Source: Heliocidaris erythrogramma (Eukaryota; Echinodermata; Echinoidea; Camarodonta; Echinometridae). From it: 64,000 nt of DNA. Shown here one piece after another: positions 24,949 through 36,400 of the stretch (position 1 is the first letter of the stretch; every line of letters begins with the position of its first letter). The stretch covers positions 34,404,208 to 34,468,207 of the forward strand of contig CM046856.1 of assembly GCA_025617745.1 (NCBI GenBank), read 5' to 3'. The position numbers were made by a program, and so were the translations under genes. The notes beneath the pieces are model-generated. The model ran no database searches, was not told the origin of the DNA, and saw only the letters and a list, made by a program, of their open reading frames with translations.

Positions 24949-27316
24949 CTCTTCCCCTCACTTTTTCATTCTCTCTCCGTACTACCATTCCATGTACAAT
25001 AAGTATGACTTGTGTATTTTATTCTCTGTGATTAAGCTTTCAGGCGATAATGTGGATATTATCTCAATGTGGATATTAATTAATGCTATTTCACATTAAT
25101 TCTACCCAATCATTACGACAGTAAACTCATTCTTTTCCTATTAAAACTTCAAATACTAGTAATCGTCTTTCATTACATATTTTACAAACTTCTTTGATGT
25201 GTGCCAGTAGGTTATGTGCCAAAATGACTCGACTCAGTTACCAGTTCTTTGTCATTTCCGAGTAGGAGACACCCCGAGTCCTTTTCTTCGTACCACCTGA
25301 CAGAATTTCTCGAGAAAGAAAAAAAAATGTCGATATTAAATCTGCTTAGTCCTTCCGAGTGGAAAACGAAACCATCAAACCGCTTCCGGTCAGCTGGGAA
25401 AAGTGTGTTCGGTGGTGGGTGGAATATGGCAAAATGCTTTTACTCCCCGTAAAACAATACTACATTTTTTTTTTCACAAGGAGGTTGTGCTTCTTGATGC
25501 AAGAGAGAAAAGACTTCATGAGTTGACCTGGAAATCTAGGGTTGTATCACGACGAGAAAAGTCGGTAGCGAAAGAAAAAATGTAGAGAATGCATGACCGA
25601 GAAGCAGGAAGTTGGAGGATAAATGGTGTACACGGTAAAAACGGATCTCTTTTGAAAACGGAAGGTAACAAAACACGGGAGTCTAATCGAAGCTTTCCCC
25701 AGTTTAAAGGGCGATGCGGTGCGATGCGAACAATTAATAATCTCTTAATGCAGAGGGTTGAAATCTTTCTTTTTTCGGAATATTTGAGGAATAATTTCCT
25801 AATAAAATCCAATCCAAAGTAGTGGTTGAATTATTTTTCAGAGAGTGGATTCCACTCCAAATGAAATGATCCCTAATTATGACGCCCCCCCCCCCCCCAA
25901 AAAAAAAGTGGATTGCCAATCCTGTGCATTTAGAGTGTGGGTGAGTTTTGATGAAACGGAAGGCAAAACAACGTGTAAAGAACACAATCTGTGAGCGGCA
26001 ATTATGATTTAATTGATAAAATAATTAGAATCCAATGGCGAATCCAAAGGGGGACAAGGGGCGCATGCCCTTCTGAAAATAATAACTTATGCACAAAGTT
26101 TCTTCCCCTACCCCTCTCTTAATTTTCGCCAACTCTCTCCAAAAAAATGAAGGAATAAGGTTTTACAGATATCTCTTTACTTTTTGGCTAACACCAACGT
26201 AACTAACATTTGTGGGCTCCTCCTTTTATTTCAAAATCCTATCAAAACTGGATGGATCAATGTATTGGAAATAAGAAAATGATGATGATAATATGCACAG
26301 GCATATAATTTGTTAAATATTTTAATAGATAGTACACAATTTCCAGCGTTTGTTAATGGAATTTTATTTCTGTGACAAGCATTGATCGATAAAAAGTCAC
26401 TCAGACCATGAACAATTTTACGATGAAAGAGTTGATTTTCTGGGAACTGATAGTAGCCCCATCTTCTGGTTTCTCATGAAGCTTATTTTTTTCTAACCGT
26501 GTCCTACATAAAAACGTAATTTTACCGTTTGAAAAACAATAAAGGCAATGCCCAAACTGAATTTCAGACGGCACTTCTGTTGTAAAGCGAGATAGGATTT
26601 CATTTTAATAGAAAATCGAAATCAAGAATACCCAACGCCCTTTGGAATGATTTCTAATCATACATATATATTTTTAAATTTTGACATTTTACTTTTTGAC
26701 CGTCACGACACAGCTGTATGCCGATGCCCTCCAACATTTCCGTAGCCGGAGAACCGTGTACCCTTTAAAGATAATATGTGGTATTGTGTAACACCACGTT
26801 TAACCTTTCGCGTACTGACGTAAACTCAAGTAATATAGATAAAGGGTACAAAGTGGGCGATTTCACATGAGATGATTTCATTATAACTCGATTTGACCTG
26901 CGATCGTGGACAGAATAAGGGGACAAAACAGACATTTTACTAATGAATTGGCGACTGACATTTTAGTGGCAAAAAGAGCGACATTTGCACGCCGTATTTC
27001 TATTTAATAAGTCTTTTGGGACTGCCTCGCAATAGCACATCGAATTAAAAAGGTGAAAATCACTCTGAAGTGTCATATCTGAACATAACTTTGAGAGGCA
27101 ACTGACGATAAATGATAACAAATATGACGAGGGTTGTTGACCCGAGAAGATCAGACTTGTTGTATCATGGATAAACGAATATTATATAGACAAAACAAGC
27201 AAACTTTGTTCTTGAATTGAAACATTGTCCCAGGATTGAAGTGTAATTGCGCGAAAGTTATCACAAAGGAAACTGCTGAAAACCAGAAGAACGTTTATTC
27301 TGTGTAAATATACTTA
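20661..27316. other. Gene-free intergenic DNA with C-runs and a CT-rich block
   Basis: No supported gene. It contains C homopolymers at 22744-22758, 24634-24645 and 25885-25898, a CT-rich stretch at about 24634-24975 and a short CTATA repeat at about 24340-24366. Confidence 0.6.

Positions 27317-27398
<82 letters not shown>
27317..27398. repeat. Compound (CT)n(CA)n(TA)n microsatellite
   Basis: About 5 CT, 17 CA and 19 TA units run directly into each other, ending in AATGTGATG. Confidence 0.95.
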
Positions 27399-27400
<2 letters not shown>

Positions 27401-27840
27401 GTGATGATGTTAAGTCTACTTTTACTATTGGTTTGGGTGATATAACATAGTGGGAAGAAAAAACGATTAACATTATTCAAGGAATTCAACAAGACCTTGA
27501 CATCGGTTCTGTCCACGACAGGAATGTCTGCTTTATTATAATTCATTTGAAATTTCAGTATTTTTACATAATATTTCTACTGAGCGTGATATTAGTCCAT
27601 CAATTTTTGAGTTATTGTATCTTCTCTTTGTATTTTGTGACTTATTCTCACACACTTAGTGCTTAATTGTTAATTTTTGTCATGCCTTTCTGAGTGATTG
27701 TATCTTCTCTTTATAACTGCTTCAGAATAAATTTCTGATGAAAGACGAAAGTTTAAATTTCCTGAGTATCATGCGTCATCTTTTGGCTTGAATTCATCGA
27801 AATATGTATATATATACGCGCTCTTAGCAGAAATGTGATT

Positions 27841-28138
27841 ATAATAATAACAATAATATGTCCATTTATATAGCGCAGCTACTATACAAATATACTCTAC
27901 TACGCTTAATACAAAGTATCACATTATTACCCCGGCTTTAGCCGAGCCGCCATGATAGGCGCTAAGGCATTCAAGGAATTTCTTCCTATCGGGTACCTAT
28001 GTACTTCACCCGGGTGGAGAGTGGCAAATGTAGATGAATGTCTTGCCAAAGGACATTAGCGCCGCGTCGGGATTCGAACCGCGAACCATTGAGATCCACA
28101 GTCCGGTGACGTATCCACTAGACCACGACACCTCTACA
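27841..28138 (-). repeat. tRNA-headed SINE (family 2), near full length
   Basis: On the minus strand it begins GAGGTGTCGTGGTCTAGTGG (A box), has GCGGTTCGAATCCCG (B box), then CCTTTGGCAAGACATTC, CATTTGCCACTCTCCACCC, TATATAGCGC-type sequence read in reverse, and a (TTA)n-like tail. This is a pol III promoter plus body plus short repeat tail, as expected for a SINE. Confidence 0.8.
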
Positions 28139-28204
28139 TATAATGTGTTACCATCTACCTTAGATGACCTCAGATACGATGCGGAGTAATAATAGTATAA
28201 CGTA

Positions 28205-28395
28205 TACTATAATTCCTGAGGGTCGTGCAATTATTACCCAAGCATTCACAGGTACTCATTTAAAACACCTGGGTCGAGGAGGACAGGTGTGGTTATGACA
28301 CCTTGTCCAAAGATGTTAACACTGAGGACGATCGGACCCAAACCTCTTTTGCCACAAAGTCCAGAGCCTTCACCATTTTAACACAGTGCTTCCAT
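28205..28395 (-). repeat. SINE-like repeat family 1, copy C
   Basis: It shares CCTGAGGGTCGTGCAATTAT, ACTCATTTAAAACACCTGGG, ACACCTTGTCCAAAGATG and ACACAGTGCT with the copies at 1265 and 2315. It lies back to back with the family 2 SINE ending at 28138. Confidence 0.6.
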
Positions 28396-28876
28396 AGAAG
28401 AAGTCTTGATGGTTCCTCTTATTTGAGATTCTACTCATCATAATTTTGTATTATATGCATTATACAAACGGTCACAAACTCACTCGATAAATCACTTCTT
28501 GGACAGTTTCAATAGCTCATTGTCCCAAAGACAGAAAACAAAAGCTGGAAACAAAATGAAAACTTGACTAAACTCTGGACAATTTCTTTTGCCTTATAGA
28601 AAAAGTAATAATTATACTTTCAATTCCAGTTAACGTGTGTACGAATACGGTAATTACACATTATTTTGTTGAAACTGCGGATGCCTCCGTGTGCGTTCTT
28701 ATCACTTTAGGCATGTTGCAATTTTCTCCCTTCACCCCGAATTTACTATTCAGGCAGTCTGGTTGTAGTCTGCAAGCACAGACCCTAATTTGACACTTTA
28801 TCAGAATATCATTTTGTCTTGAGAGGAGTCTAATCCAGGTACCTACTGATCCTCCTCAGGGTTAACATCTTTGGAC

Positions 28877-29060
28877 TGGGCGTTGTGGCGTGCGCCTGTA
28901 ATCCAGCTAACAATGGAGGTTTATAAACTGATTCAGAGGACCCAGGTTCGAGACTGAGTCACGTCTTTCGGATGGTGACGTTAAAGGTCGGTCCCCAGAC
29001 GTAAATAATCATATCTGATTGATACACGTCTGTAAAAACCCAATTACACACACGCACACA
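28877..29060 (+). repeat. SINE family 3 with a 7SL/Alu-domain-like head
   Basis: The head CTGGGCGTTGTGGCGTGCGC continuing into CTGTAATCCAGCTAACA, then GGAGG and CCAGGTTCGAGACTGAG, resembles the 5' domain of 7SL RNA and Alu (A box in GTGGCGTGCGCC, B box in GTTCGAGAC). The body GGTGACGTTAAAGGTCGGTC and TTGATACACGTCTGTAAAAA matches the minus-strand copy at 20440-20660. It ends in (CA)n-like sequence. Confidence 0.65.
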
Positions 29061-29689
29061 TGGTCGTGCCAAGAGCAGCTATAGTACATGGCCTATTGAA
29101 GTATTACATCGCAGACTCTCTTTTACGACTGACCAGGGTTTGTGCCTGCAAACTAGTCTGGTTGGCCCAGAAAACTCTGGCAGGTTTAGGAGCCATAACT
29201 GCCCCCCCCCCCCTTGAAATCGGAGTGGTCTACTTTATTAAGTATACAATCCTAAAACTATGTCCCATCTTTTCTAAATTTCAATAAAAAAGGAAGGCAT
29301 CTGATAATTTTTTCTTGTCATAATTTTTCCAGAAATGTGCCGCATCCTTTTAACAAAATCTTGGATCCGCCCTACAGAAATTGTACATTATATTAAGAGC
29401 TGCATAGAATTACCGTCTGGTAAAGCAGGGACAGTTACCGAATTCACAGTTACATGGAAGTAAAGAGTGAAGTATAGAAAGGATTGATCGAATTTCTGGT
29501 ATTCTCCCTCCCTCTTTCCGTCTGTCTCTTGTCTGCATGTCTATCTAGATATCTATCTAGTATTATATCTGTTTTTCTCTCTTTCTTTTCGGTTTCTCCC
29601 ACTCCTGCTATCCTGAATATGTATCAAAATAATGTGTGACTGGTTTCTCTTTACTTATCGTACTTATCTTTGCCTGTATATACTTCTCT

Positions 29690-29690
29690 T

Positions 29691-29732
<42 letters not shown>

Positions 29733-30007
29733 ACTCACTCACTCACTCAACACACACACACACACACACACGTTTACATGGCTTTACTTCCGAGGACAAC
29801 TATTGTTCCTCTATTGTTACTCGTCCTCGGACAGTCGACGGAATAAAGCACAAATTCATTGTTCGACGTTCGAGGACTATTGTCCGGCTTCCGAGGACCA
29901 TTGTTGTCATGATTTTTTTTTTGTTCTCTGTCCGAAAATGTCCTCGGACATAATGCTAAACAAACGCACAATTTTTCTCTTTTTTCCTACCTCGCTCTCT
30001 CTCTTTC

Positions 30008-30039
<32 letters not shown>

Positions 30040-30289
30040 ATAATATATTATATCGTTCTCCTACTATTTCTCCATCCCTCAGGCTGTCTGTGTCTGTACA
30101 TTGCATTGTGCACACATTCACGATTCCATTTCCTTTTCTTTGTCTGCCTTTGTATATCATGTCATTCTCTCCCTGTTTTGTTCAGCATTTCTTTTCCCCT
30201 CCTTTCCTGTATTCCTTTACCATTACATTACATTCATCACACACACGAACAACCCCCCCCCCCCCCCCCCAACACACACACACGCATTA

Positions 30290-30325
<36 letters not shown>

Positions 30326-30480
30326 CCTCCTCCTCATCTCCCCCTATCCCCCGCTCCCTCCCCATCTCTCTATCCCTATCTCTATTATTTTGTCGCCATC
30401 TCTCCTGTTCTATGACATCCACAACTTCTTGTCTCCTCTCCCTTTTATTCTCTCCTAGTTTCTATTGCTGTCTTTCTTTC
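29690..30480. repeat. CT/CA-rich low-complexity block
   Basis: (CT)n, CACT and (CA)n tracts, an 18-nt C-run at 30253-30270 and further CT runs are present. The long open frames across it are Ser/Leu/Phe or His/Thr repeats and are not genes. A 197-bp foldback element is embedded at 29771-29967. Confidence 0.85.
29771..29967. mobile_element. 197-bp foldback element with repeated GAGGAC motif, copy A
   Basis: It is nearly identical to 52135-52330. The ends CGTTT...CCGAGGACA and TGTCCTCGG...AAACG are inverted with the same 19-nt spacing. Internally CGAGGAC recurs in both orientations five times. Both copies are flanked by CA/CT microsatellites. There is no frame. Confidence 0.75.
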
Positions 30481-30676
30481 ATTCTATTTTGAGGTCAGAT
30501 TTTGATTTCTAGGGACCTGGTAATAGCTTGGAATCCATGTCCTCACCATGCTATGAGATGTTTTCATAATAAAACCTGGTATCGAACCGTTGACATCTCC
30601 ACTAGGGGGTCTGCATTGACGAGATTCTTGCACCTTCGTCAGCCCAAACGTTGCCTTCCCAATCATAAATGTTGTC

Positions 30677-30827
30677 CTGGGCCCTGTTTAATAAAACTTG
30701 TCATCAATGACAAGTTGCAATAACTGTTATAAGCTACTGAACTCCTTGCATCTGATTGGCTAAGAGCAAATTTGTCTGTAAAAATCACTGACAAGACACT
30801 TGATGAAACGCCCCCTGGCTTTACCAA
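30677..30827. mobile_element. MITE of the TTTCATxAA family (conserved TGATTGGCT core), copy 1
   Basis: Ends CTGGGCCCTGTTTAATAAAA and TGATGAAACGCCCCCTGG; interior ACTGTTATAAGCTACTGAA, CCTTGCATCTGATTGGCTA and AGAGCAAATTTGTC. The interior is shared with 43179-43320 and 48367-48508. Confidence 0.8.
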
Positions 30828-31493
30828 TAATTCCATACCCTCTAACTTCAGTTTTGCCTTACTGTATACGATAACTCAACCCAATCTTGGGGGTAAAAGA
30901 CTAATTCGACTAATTCGACCAATTAGCCTAATTATTCATGACAATTCATTATCTGAAATGAACACTGAATACAATGAATCTTTCGCTGATAGCAATGTGC
31001 ACGAGTTAATTTATTCAACAGTGAATAGTTGCATTTTCTCTTCCATTTCTCCTTGTTTCATTATCATTGTCGAACAGAGCATCGCCTTTCATCATACTTT
31101 CTGAATTTTAAAGATTTCTTTTTCTCCAGCTGTAAGATCTCATTAAAAAAAAGACGTTATTTAACTCGCTAACTGCTTCGTCCCTTCCCCTCTGCCCTTC
31201 TCCATTGAAAAATATGAATTAATGGATACCTTGATGAATAAAAGATGAAGAATTTAGCAAAATAAAAATGGGGGAAATACAACAAAGAACATTTCAAACA
31301 AGTAACTGTGCCAAACTGCTTAGAACTTTTCTGAGGAAGTATTTCATGTTTTGCGATTACTGAGTTATTCCTCAGGCGAAAAGTATATACACCGAATCAT
31401 AATTTCTCTTTTATTCCATCCATTTAATAAAAACGGCATCGACTTTACAACCTAACATATCCCTTGATTGCAGTGCTCTTAAACTTAATATAC

Positions 31494-31920
31494 ACACAAA
31501 GCTTAGCAATTGATCGTATGATCGATCTTTGCGATTAATTGTATTAATCACTTTGTGCAATTAATCGAGAAAAAAAATAAATCGTACGATCCATCGCTAA
31601 GCTTTGTGAAACAGGGCCCAGAAATGGAGATTGGACACAATTTGAGGTGACTCTTTCCATTCCTGGTGGCTCGTGCCATTCCAGGATCTCAATCCGTACC
31701 AAATTGAGCCCGGTCTCTTATTGATTAATTGCATTAATCACTATAATTACGCGCAATTAATCGCAAAAAATAAAGGTTGCGTACAATTCATCGCTAAGCT
31801 TTGTGAAACAGGTCCCAGAAATAGAGGTCGGACACGATTTGGGGTGACTTTCCATTTCCTGATGGCACGCGCCATTCCAGGATCTCACACCGTTGCAAAT
31901 TGAGCCCGGTCTCTTCGGTA
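31494..31920. repeat. MITE plus 190-198-bp tandem duplication
   Basis: A small foldback (31494-31611, arms CACAAAGCTTAGC / GCTAAGCTTTGTG with ATCGTAYGAT and GATTAATTG) is followed by about 90 bp. The right half plus flank is then repeated: GCTTTGTGAAACAGG at 31601 and 31799, CCATTCCAGGATCTCA at about 31675 and 31873, GAGCCCGGTCTCTT at the end of both. Confidence 0.8.
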
Positions 31921-32645
31921 GACAGACAGAGTAAAGCAAAGGACAGAACGCCAAGTTCAATGCTATTTGGCAAATTTCAATCTCAGACCATGCTTTGATC
32001 CATCCATTCTGATGCAATCGGCATCGAGGGAGGGGCGTCACCAGGACGTTTTCAAAACCAGGTCGGACAGCTGCTAACGGTGTCAACCTCTACCGACATG
32101 CCGCGCATGAAATTATGACAAGCAAATTGGAAGACTACTTTGCGGTCTTTGCCAGCACCTTGAAATACTTTTAGGGAAAGCGATCATAAGATCAGGGTTG
32201 ATCACAACCAAGCACCCAACATCTTTGCGTGGTGACCTTGTCGCCATTTACAGTCCATAATAGGCTATTGTCAAAGAAACTATTATCTCCATGAACTACT
32301 TTGCTACATTTGGATATTTGTATGTCCATGTCTGGCTTTATAGCTCTGAAATGTGTCGATGGGGGAGGGGGGAGGCACGTGCCCCACCCGTTCTCCCTAT
32401 AGCTTCGCTACTGCTCTTACCGTCACGAACAATTATGAAATGAATGGCAAGTGAAATACTCGATGGGGTCATTCGAGTCCTCTCTAATTTACGTTATATC
32501 AAACTAAACAGAGTTATACCATTGATCACATAAACAGACGAGGGTGAGGGAGACTGCAAACAGACACAAGGCTGAAATGAAAATGTAAGGTGATACAGAT
32601 CACAGAGAGAGAGAGTGGGAGAGGACATAGAGAGAGAGAGAAAGA

Positions 32646-32676
<31 letters not shown>

Positions 32677-35130
32677 CCAGATAGACAGACAGAGACAAAG
32701 AGAGACATACAGACAGAGTCAGAGAAAGAGACAGACAGAGACAGGGACGGCGTTCGACAATAATATTGCTCCCCTGTCTATCTCCAGCAGTAACCGAATT
32801 CGTAACTTACTTAAACTAAGGGATTTCCTGCTGAAACCCTAGCCCTAAATCTAACCTAAAACCATGGAGCTACAAACTAAAACCCAATAACATTAACCCA
32901 ACCTTATATCCCTTCGCAGCAAATGTTTGGTCATCAGACAAAGAGAGAGAGGCAGAGAATACGGAATGGAGAGAAAGAGGTGTAAAGCTTTTACATATTA
33001 TTCTACAATCACATAGTGACAAAACTTTTAAAAAACAAATACATATCTTTAATACACTCATTCTAGGTTTACAAATACGGACGTGAGCATTTAATGTTCA
33101 GCATTATTTTTGTCTGGCACTCTTTCGTCAGTCTGTGTCGGCATTAGTTCGTACTGACAGAAAGAACAGCAACAAAATAAAACGCGCGAAAAATAGATGC
33201 CTCTTTTATGAAGCTAACCCGTCATCCATGGACTGTCGCATGCTACTATCAATAACCTCCTAAATACGATGTGACAGGATTGTGAGTCACCTAAAAAATT
33301 CACTTTTTTCCACCTTGCACATTCTCAAGCAAAAAACTTCTGCCCTACAGTAAAGCTAAGCAGATGTCCAGAAATTTGATATGCAGGAAAAGAGAAGACG
33401 AAATTGCCGCGCTATGCCGGAGAAAATTGGTTTCTTCTTTAGCCCATCAACTACAATCATGGACGTCGAAATGAGAAACACGTTTGCAGACAAAAACCCG
33501 GAGCTCGTTCAGCCAAGCATAGCTGGAACCATAGAACTCATATTCATACCTGGGTGTTATGAAATTGATTTGGTGTCTGGAAGATATTACAACAGTGATA
33601 CAGGCTCAAGGGAATGCAAGAGAGATAAGGTAGAGAGAGAGAGATTGATAGAGAGAGAAGGACAGAAAAAGATAGACATACATACATACATACAAAGCGA
33701 GAGAGTGTGTGTTATAATAGAGGAATATGCTAACTAGAGATAGACTAAGATAGACATGAAGAGAGAATATGAGAGAGAGAGAGAGATAGATGGGCAGAGA
33801 GCCATAAAACACACATACACACAGACAGACAAAGTAACAGAGAAACAGACGGATAAAGCCCCCCACTAAAATGTTATACCGATTAAGCCCTGGAATCCCA
33901 TTGACGCGTAATTGAATTAAGAAGAAAGCAAATTAACCGTACATTACCTATCAGGTCGCATTTTGCTTTGGATAAAATTTAATGTTTATAATTTAACGTT
34001 TGTATTTTTCATGTTTTTTTTCTCCAGTTCGTGATATTATAGTAGAACTGGAAAAGCATGATAAAAAATACATTGGAATAAATTAAAAGAAGAAAAGTCT
34101 AAAGAATGAAGAGAAGACGGAAAAGAAAATGAACTGCATATTGAAGAAGAAACAGAAGAAGAAGGAGGTGGGGAAGAAGAGGAAGAAGAAAATGCAGATG
34201 CGAATGAGAAAAAAAATAAAATACGGATGAATGTCATGCCAAAAAAGAGGTCATATTATCTCTTTTGCTGACATCACATACTACCCGTATCATTTTTTGT
34301 GTAGATACTGGGCTTGCGAAGGTTAAGCATTAGACACTCCATCAGAATTAAAAGTAACCAAAGAAAAAATACATCCACAAGAATATTGTCTACACTGATA
34401 TTTTCATGGGCTAAAGTGCCCGGAAAAACACTTCACTCAATTACACAACAGGTAACGTCATTTAATGGAAGCACTTAATTTGCATTTAAAACGCTTACCA
34501 TCCCCTCCGATCCAAATGCTTTAATTTTTATCCTTGGTTAAACGTGAAAAAGAGAAAAAGTGGTATGCTTCTGGTTTCTGTTCAATACGCTGAGATTCTA
34601 TGATTTATATCACTTTATTTTGTCTACCTTTTAAATATTTATATAATTGAAAAATATTGTAATATCATATTTAAATTCGAACGTATCGAGGCGTATTTGC
34701 CGTAAAATAATACATATCTAAAGTCCGTTAATTGAGAAATCAAAAAAGTTTTAAATCTTTAAAATCTTGTAAAAGGGGTAGGGGCGAAATTCCGGAAATT
34801 TCTGACGGACAAAAAAAAATCATTATATCAAATACCATTCTGGTCGATTTTTTTTTTTAAGTAGGGGTATATTTGGGGGTTGTGTACTAGGGTATGCCAC
34901 ATGGGTGTCAAGGAGGGAGAATGTGTCCACGCCTCCCTCAAAATCGGCCAGTGATTTGACGCCTGAACCTCGGTAAAATGTGCTACACCTCACAATCTTA
35001 GATGATTGACACTCGCTACTGTAGATCTATACTTTCTTGAAAGGTCATCCCATCAATACCAAAGTTACAAAACATTAACGTGAGAATGAGAAGGAAGGAG
35101 CAGCTGTTGATATAATAAAAAAAAGAGCAT
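31921..35130. other. Gene-free DNA with GA-rich tracts
   Basis: No supported gene. (GA)n-rich tracts lie at about 32603-32745 and 33620-33800, with a CATA repeat near 33678-33695 and a purine-rich stretch at 34080-34215. A 118-codon frame at 33381-33737 runs into the GA tract and has no recognised motif. Confidence 0.55.
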
Positions 35131-35135
35131 TGTTT

Positions 35136-35745
35136 TAAAGGCCAAGTCCACCCTAACAAAAAGTTGATTTTAATAAATAGAGAAAAATCTAACAAGCATA
35201 ACACTGAAAATTTAATCAAAATAGGATGTAAAATAAGAAAGTTATGGTATTTTAAAGTTTCGCTTAATTTCGCAAAACAGTTATATGTACATCCTGCTCA
35301 GTATGGAAATTAGGGAACCAGTGACGTCACCCACTCACTATTTCTTTTGTATTTTATTATGTGAAATATAGATTTTTTAAATTTCTGCAGATTTCACAAT
35401 TAGGAAGCTCTCATTGAATTGTGTATAGGTTGCAACAATGGCAATTACACATGTTCAGCGAGGAATCAAACCTTGTTTCACATTATAACAAGGAAAAATT
35501 AAAATATTTCGTATTTCATGTAATGAAATACAAAAGAAATAGTGAGTGGGTGACGTCACTGGTTCCCTCATTTGCATACTGAGCAGGATGTGCATATAAC
35601 TGTTTTGCGAAATTAAGCGAAACTTTAAAATACCATAACTTTCTTATTTTACATCCTATTTTGATGAAATTTTCAGTGTTATGCTTGTTGGATTTTTCTC
35701 TATTTATTCAAATCAACTTTTTGTTAGGGTGGACTTGGCCTTTAA
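35136..35745. mobile_element. Long-arm foldback element, arms about 230 bp
   Basis: TTTTAAAGGCCAAGTCCACC at the left mirrors GGTGGACTTGGCCTTTAAAA at the right. The arms stay inverted copies through AAGTTGATTTTAATAAATAG, GGATGTAAAATAAGAAAG, TTTCGCTTAATTTCGCAAAA and GTGACGTCACCCACTCACTA. About 120 bp separates them. There is no coding capacity. From memory this family is widespread in echinoderm genomes. Confidence 0.93.
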
Positions 35746-35888
35746 AACCTAAAATCTTAAGAAATACATTACTTGATTGAACTTTTGTCATCTCCTGTTT
35801 TGAAAGGGAGAAAAGGCTAAAATGATTCTTAAAACGTGTACATAGGCAATGAAGTCAATGAAACCTATGTAGTCCTTTTCTTCTAAAG

Positions 35889-36108
35889 TCCGGCTCACGC
35901 GTGGCGTCATTTCGATCTTGCGTCAGTACCTGCGCTAATCGATCCTGTGAAGGCGATTTATTAAAAATATTGTTTGCACTATTCATTTTGCCATCACTAT
36001 TTGAGCGATATCAATCTTTCATGACGATAAAAAAGACCAGACAAATCACTGACGTGATTCTAACGTCAGTAAATGACCCCTTGTGTAAGCCAGGTTTAAC
36101 ACACTTTG
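35889..36108. mobile_element. Degenerate MITE with GGCTCACG/AAGCCAGG ends
   Basis: CCGGCTCACGCGTGGCGTCATTT at the left is an imperfect inverted copy of GTCAGTAAATGACC...TGTAAGCCAGG at the right. Interior TTTGCACTATTCATTTTGCC recurs near 9211. A related TAAGCCTGGCTCACA sequence is at 38980. Confidence 0.55.
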
Positions 36109-36120
36109 TTAGTAATAATA

Positions 36121-36148
36121 CACTGTTGGTCATAATGGTAGCATAATT
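36121..36148 (+). repeat. Left terminal inverted repeat of the Tc1-like element
   Basis: It begins CACTGTTGGTCATAATGG and continues GTAGCATAATT. It is the presumed transposase binding site. Confidence 0.92.
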
Positions 36149-36400
36149 CGTTTTTTCATAGTCATCCATTGATTTAATCATATTTAAAAGCCTAAATAGA
36201 TAATATTGACCAGGTTCATTGATTACATAATGATTTTGTATTGTCGAGGTAAAAGTCGGTCAAGTGAAACTTTCCATCATGTGGCCTATCTTACTGTTTG
36301 GTGCTATGAAAGGCAGAGCCTCCTTTCTGCTGTTGTTTTGCTGTCCATTTCGTGCAGAAAGCCTACGTGTGTTAACAGCCCGTTTTCAGAGTTTGCTTGA

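Noticed and set aside
29632..30492. 286-codon open frame on the plus strand
   Set aside because: It is Ser/Leu/Phe/His-rich translation of CT and CA microsatellites; overlapping frames are equally open.
33381..33737. 118-codon plus-strand frame
   Set aside because: The second half is GA-repeat sequence and the first half matches nothing I know.
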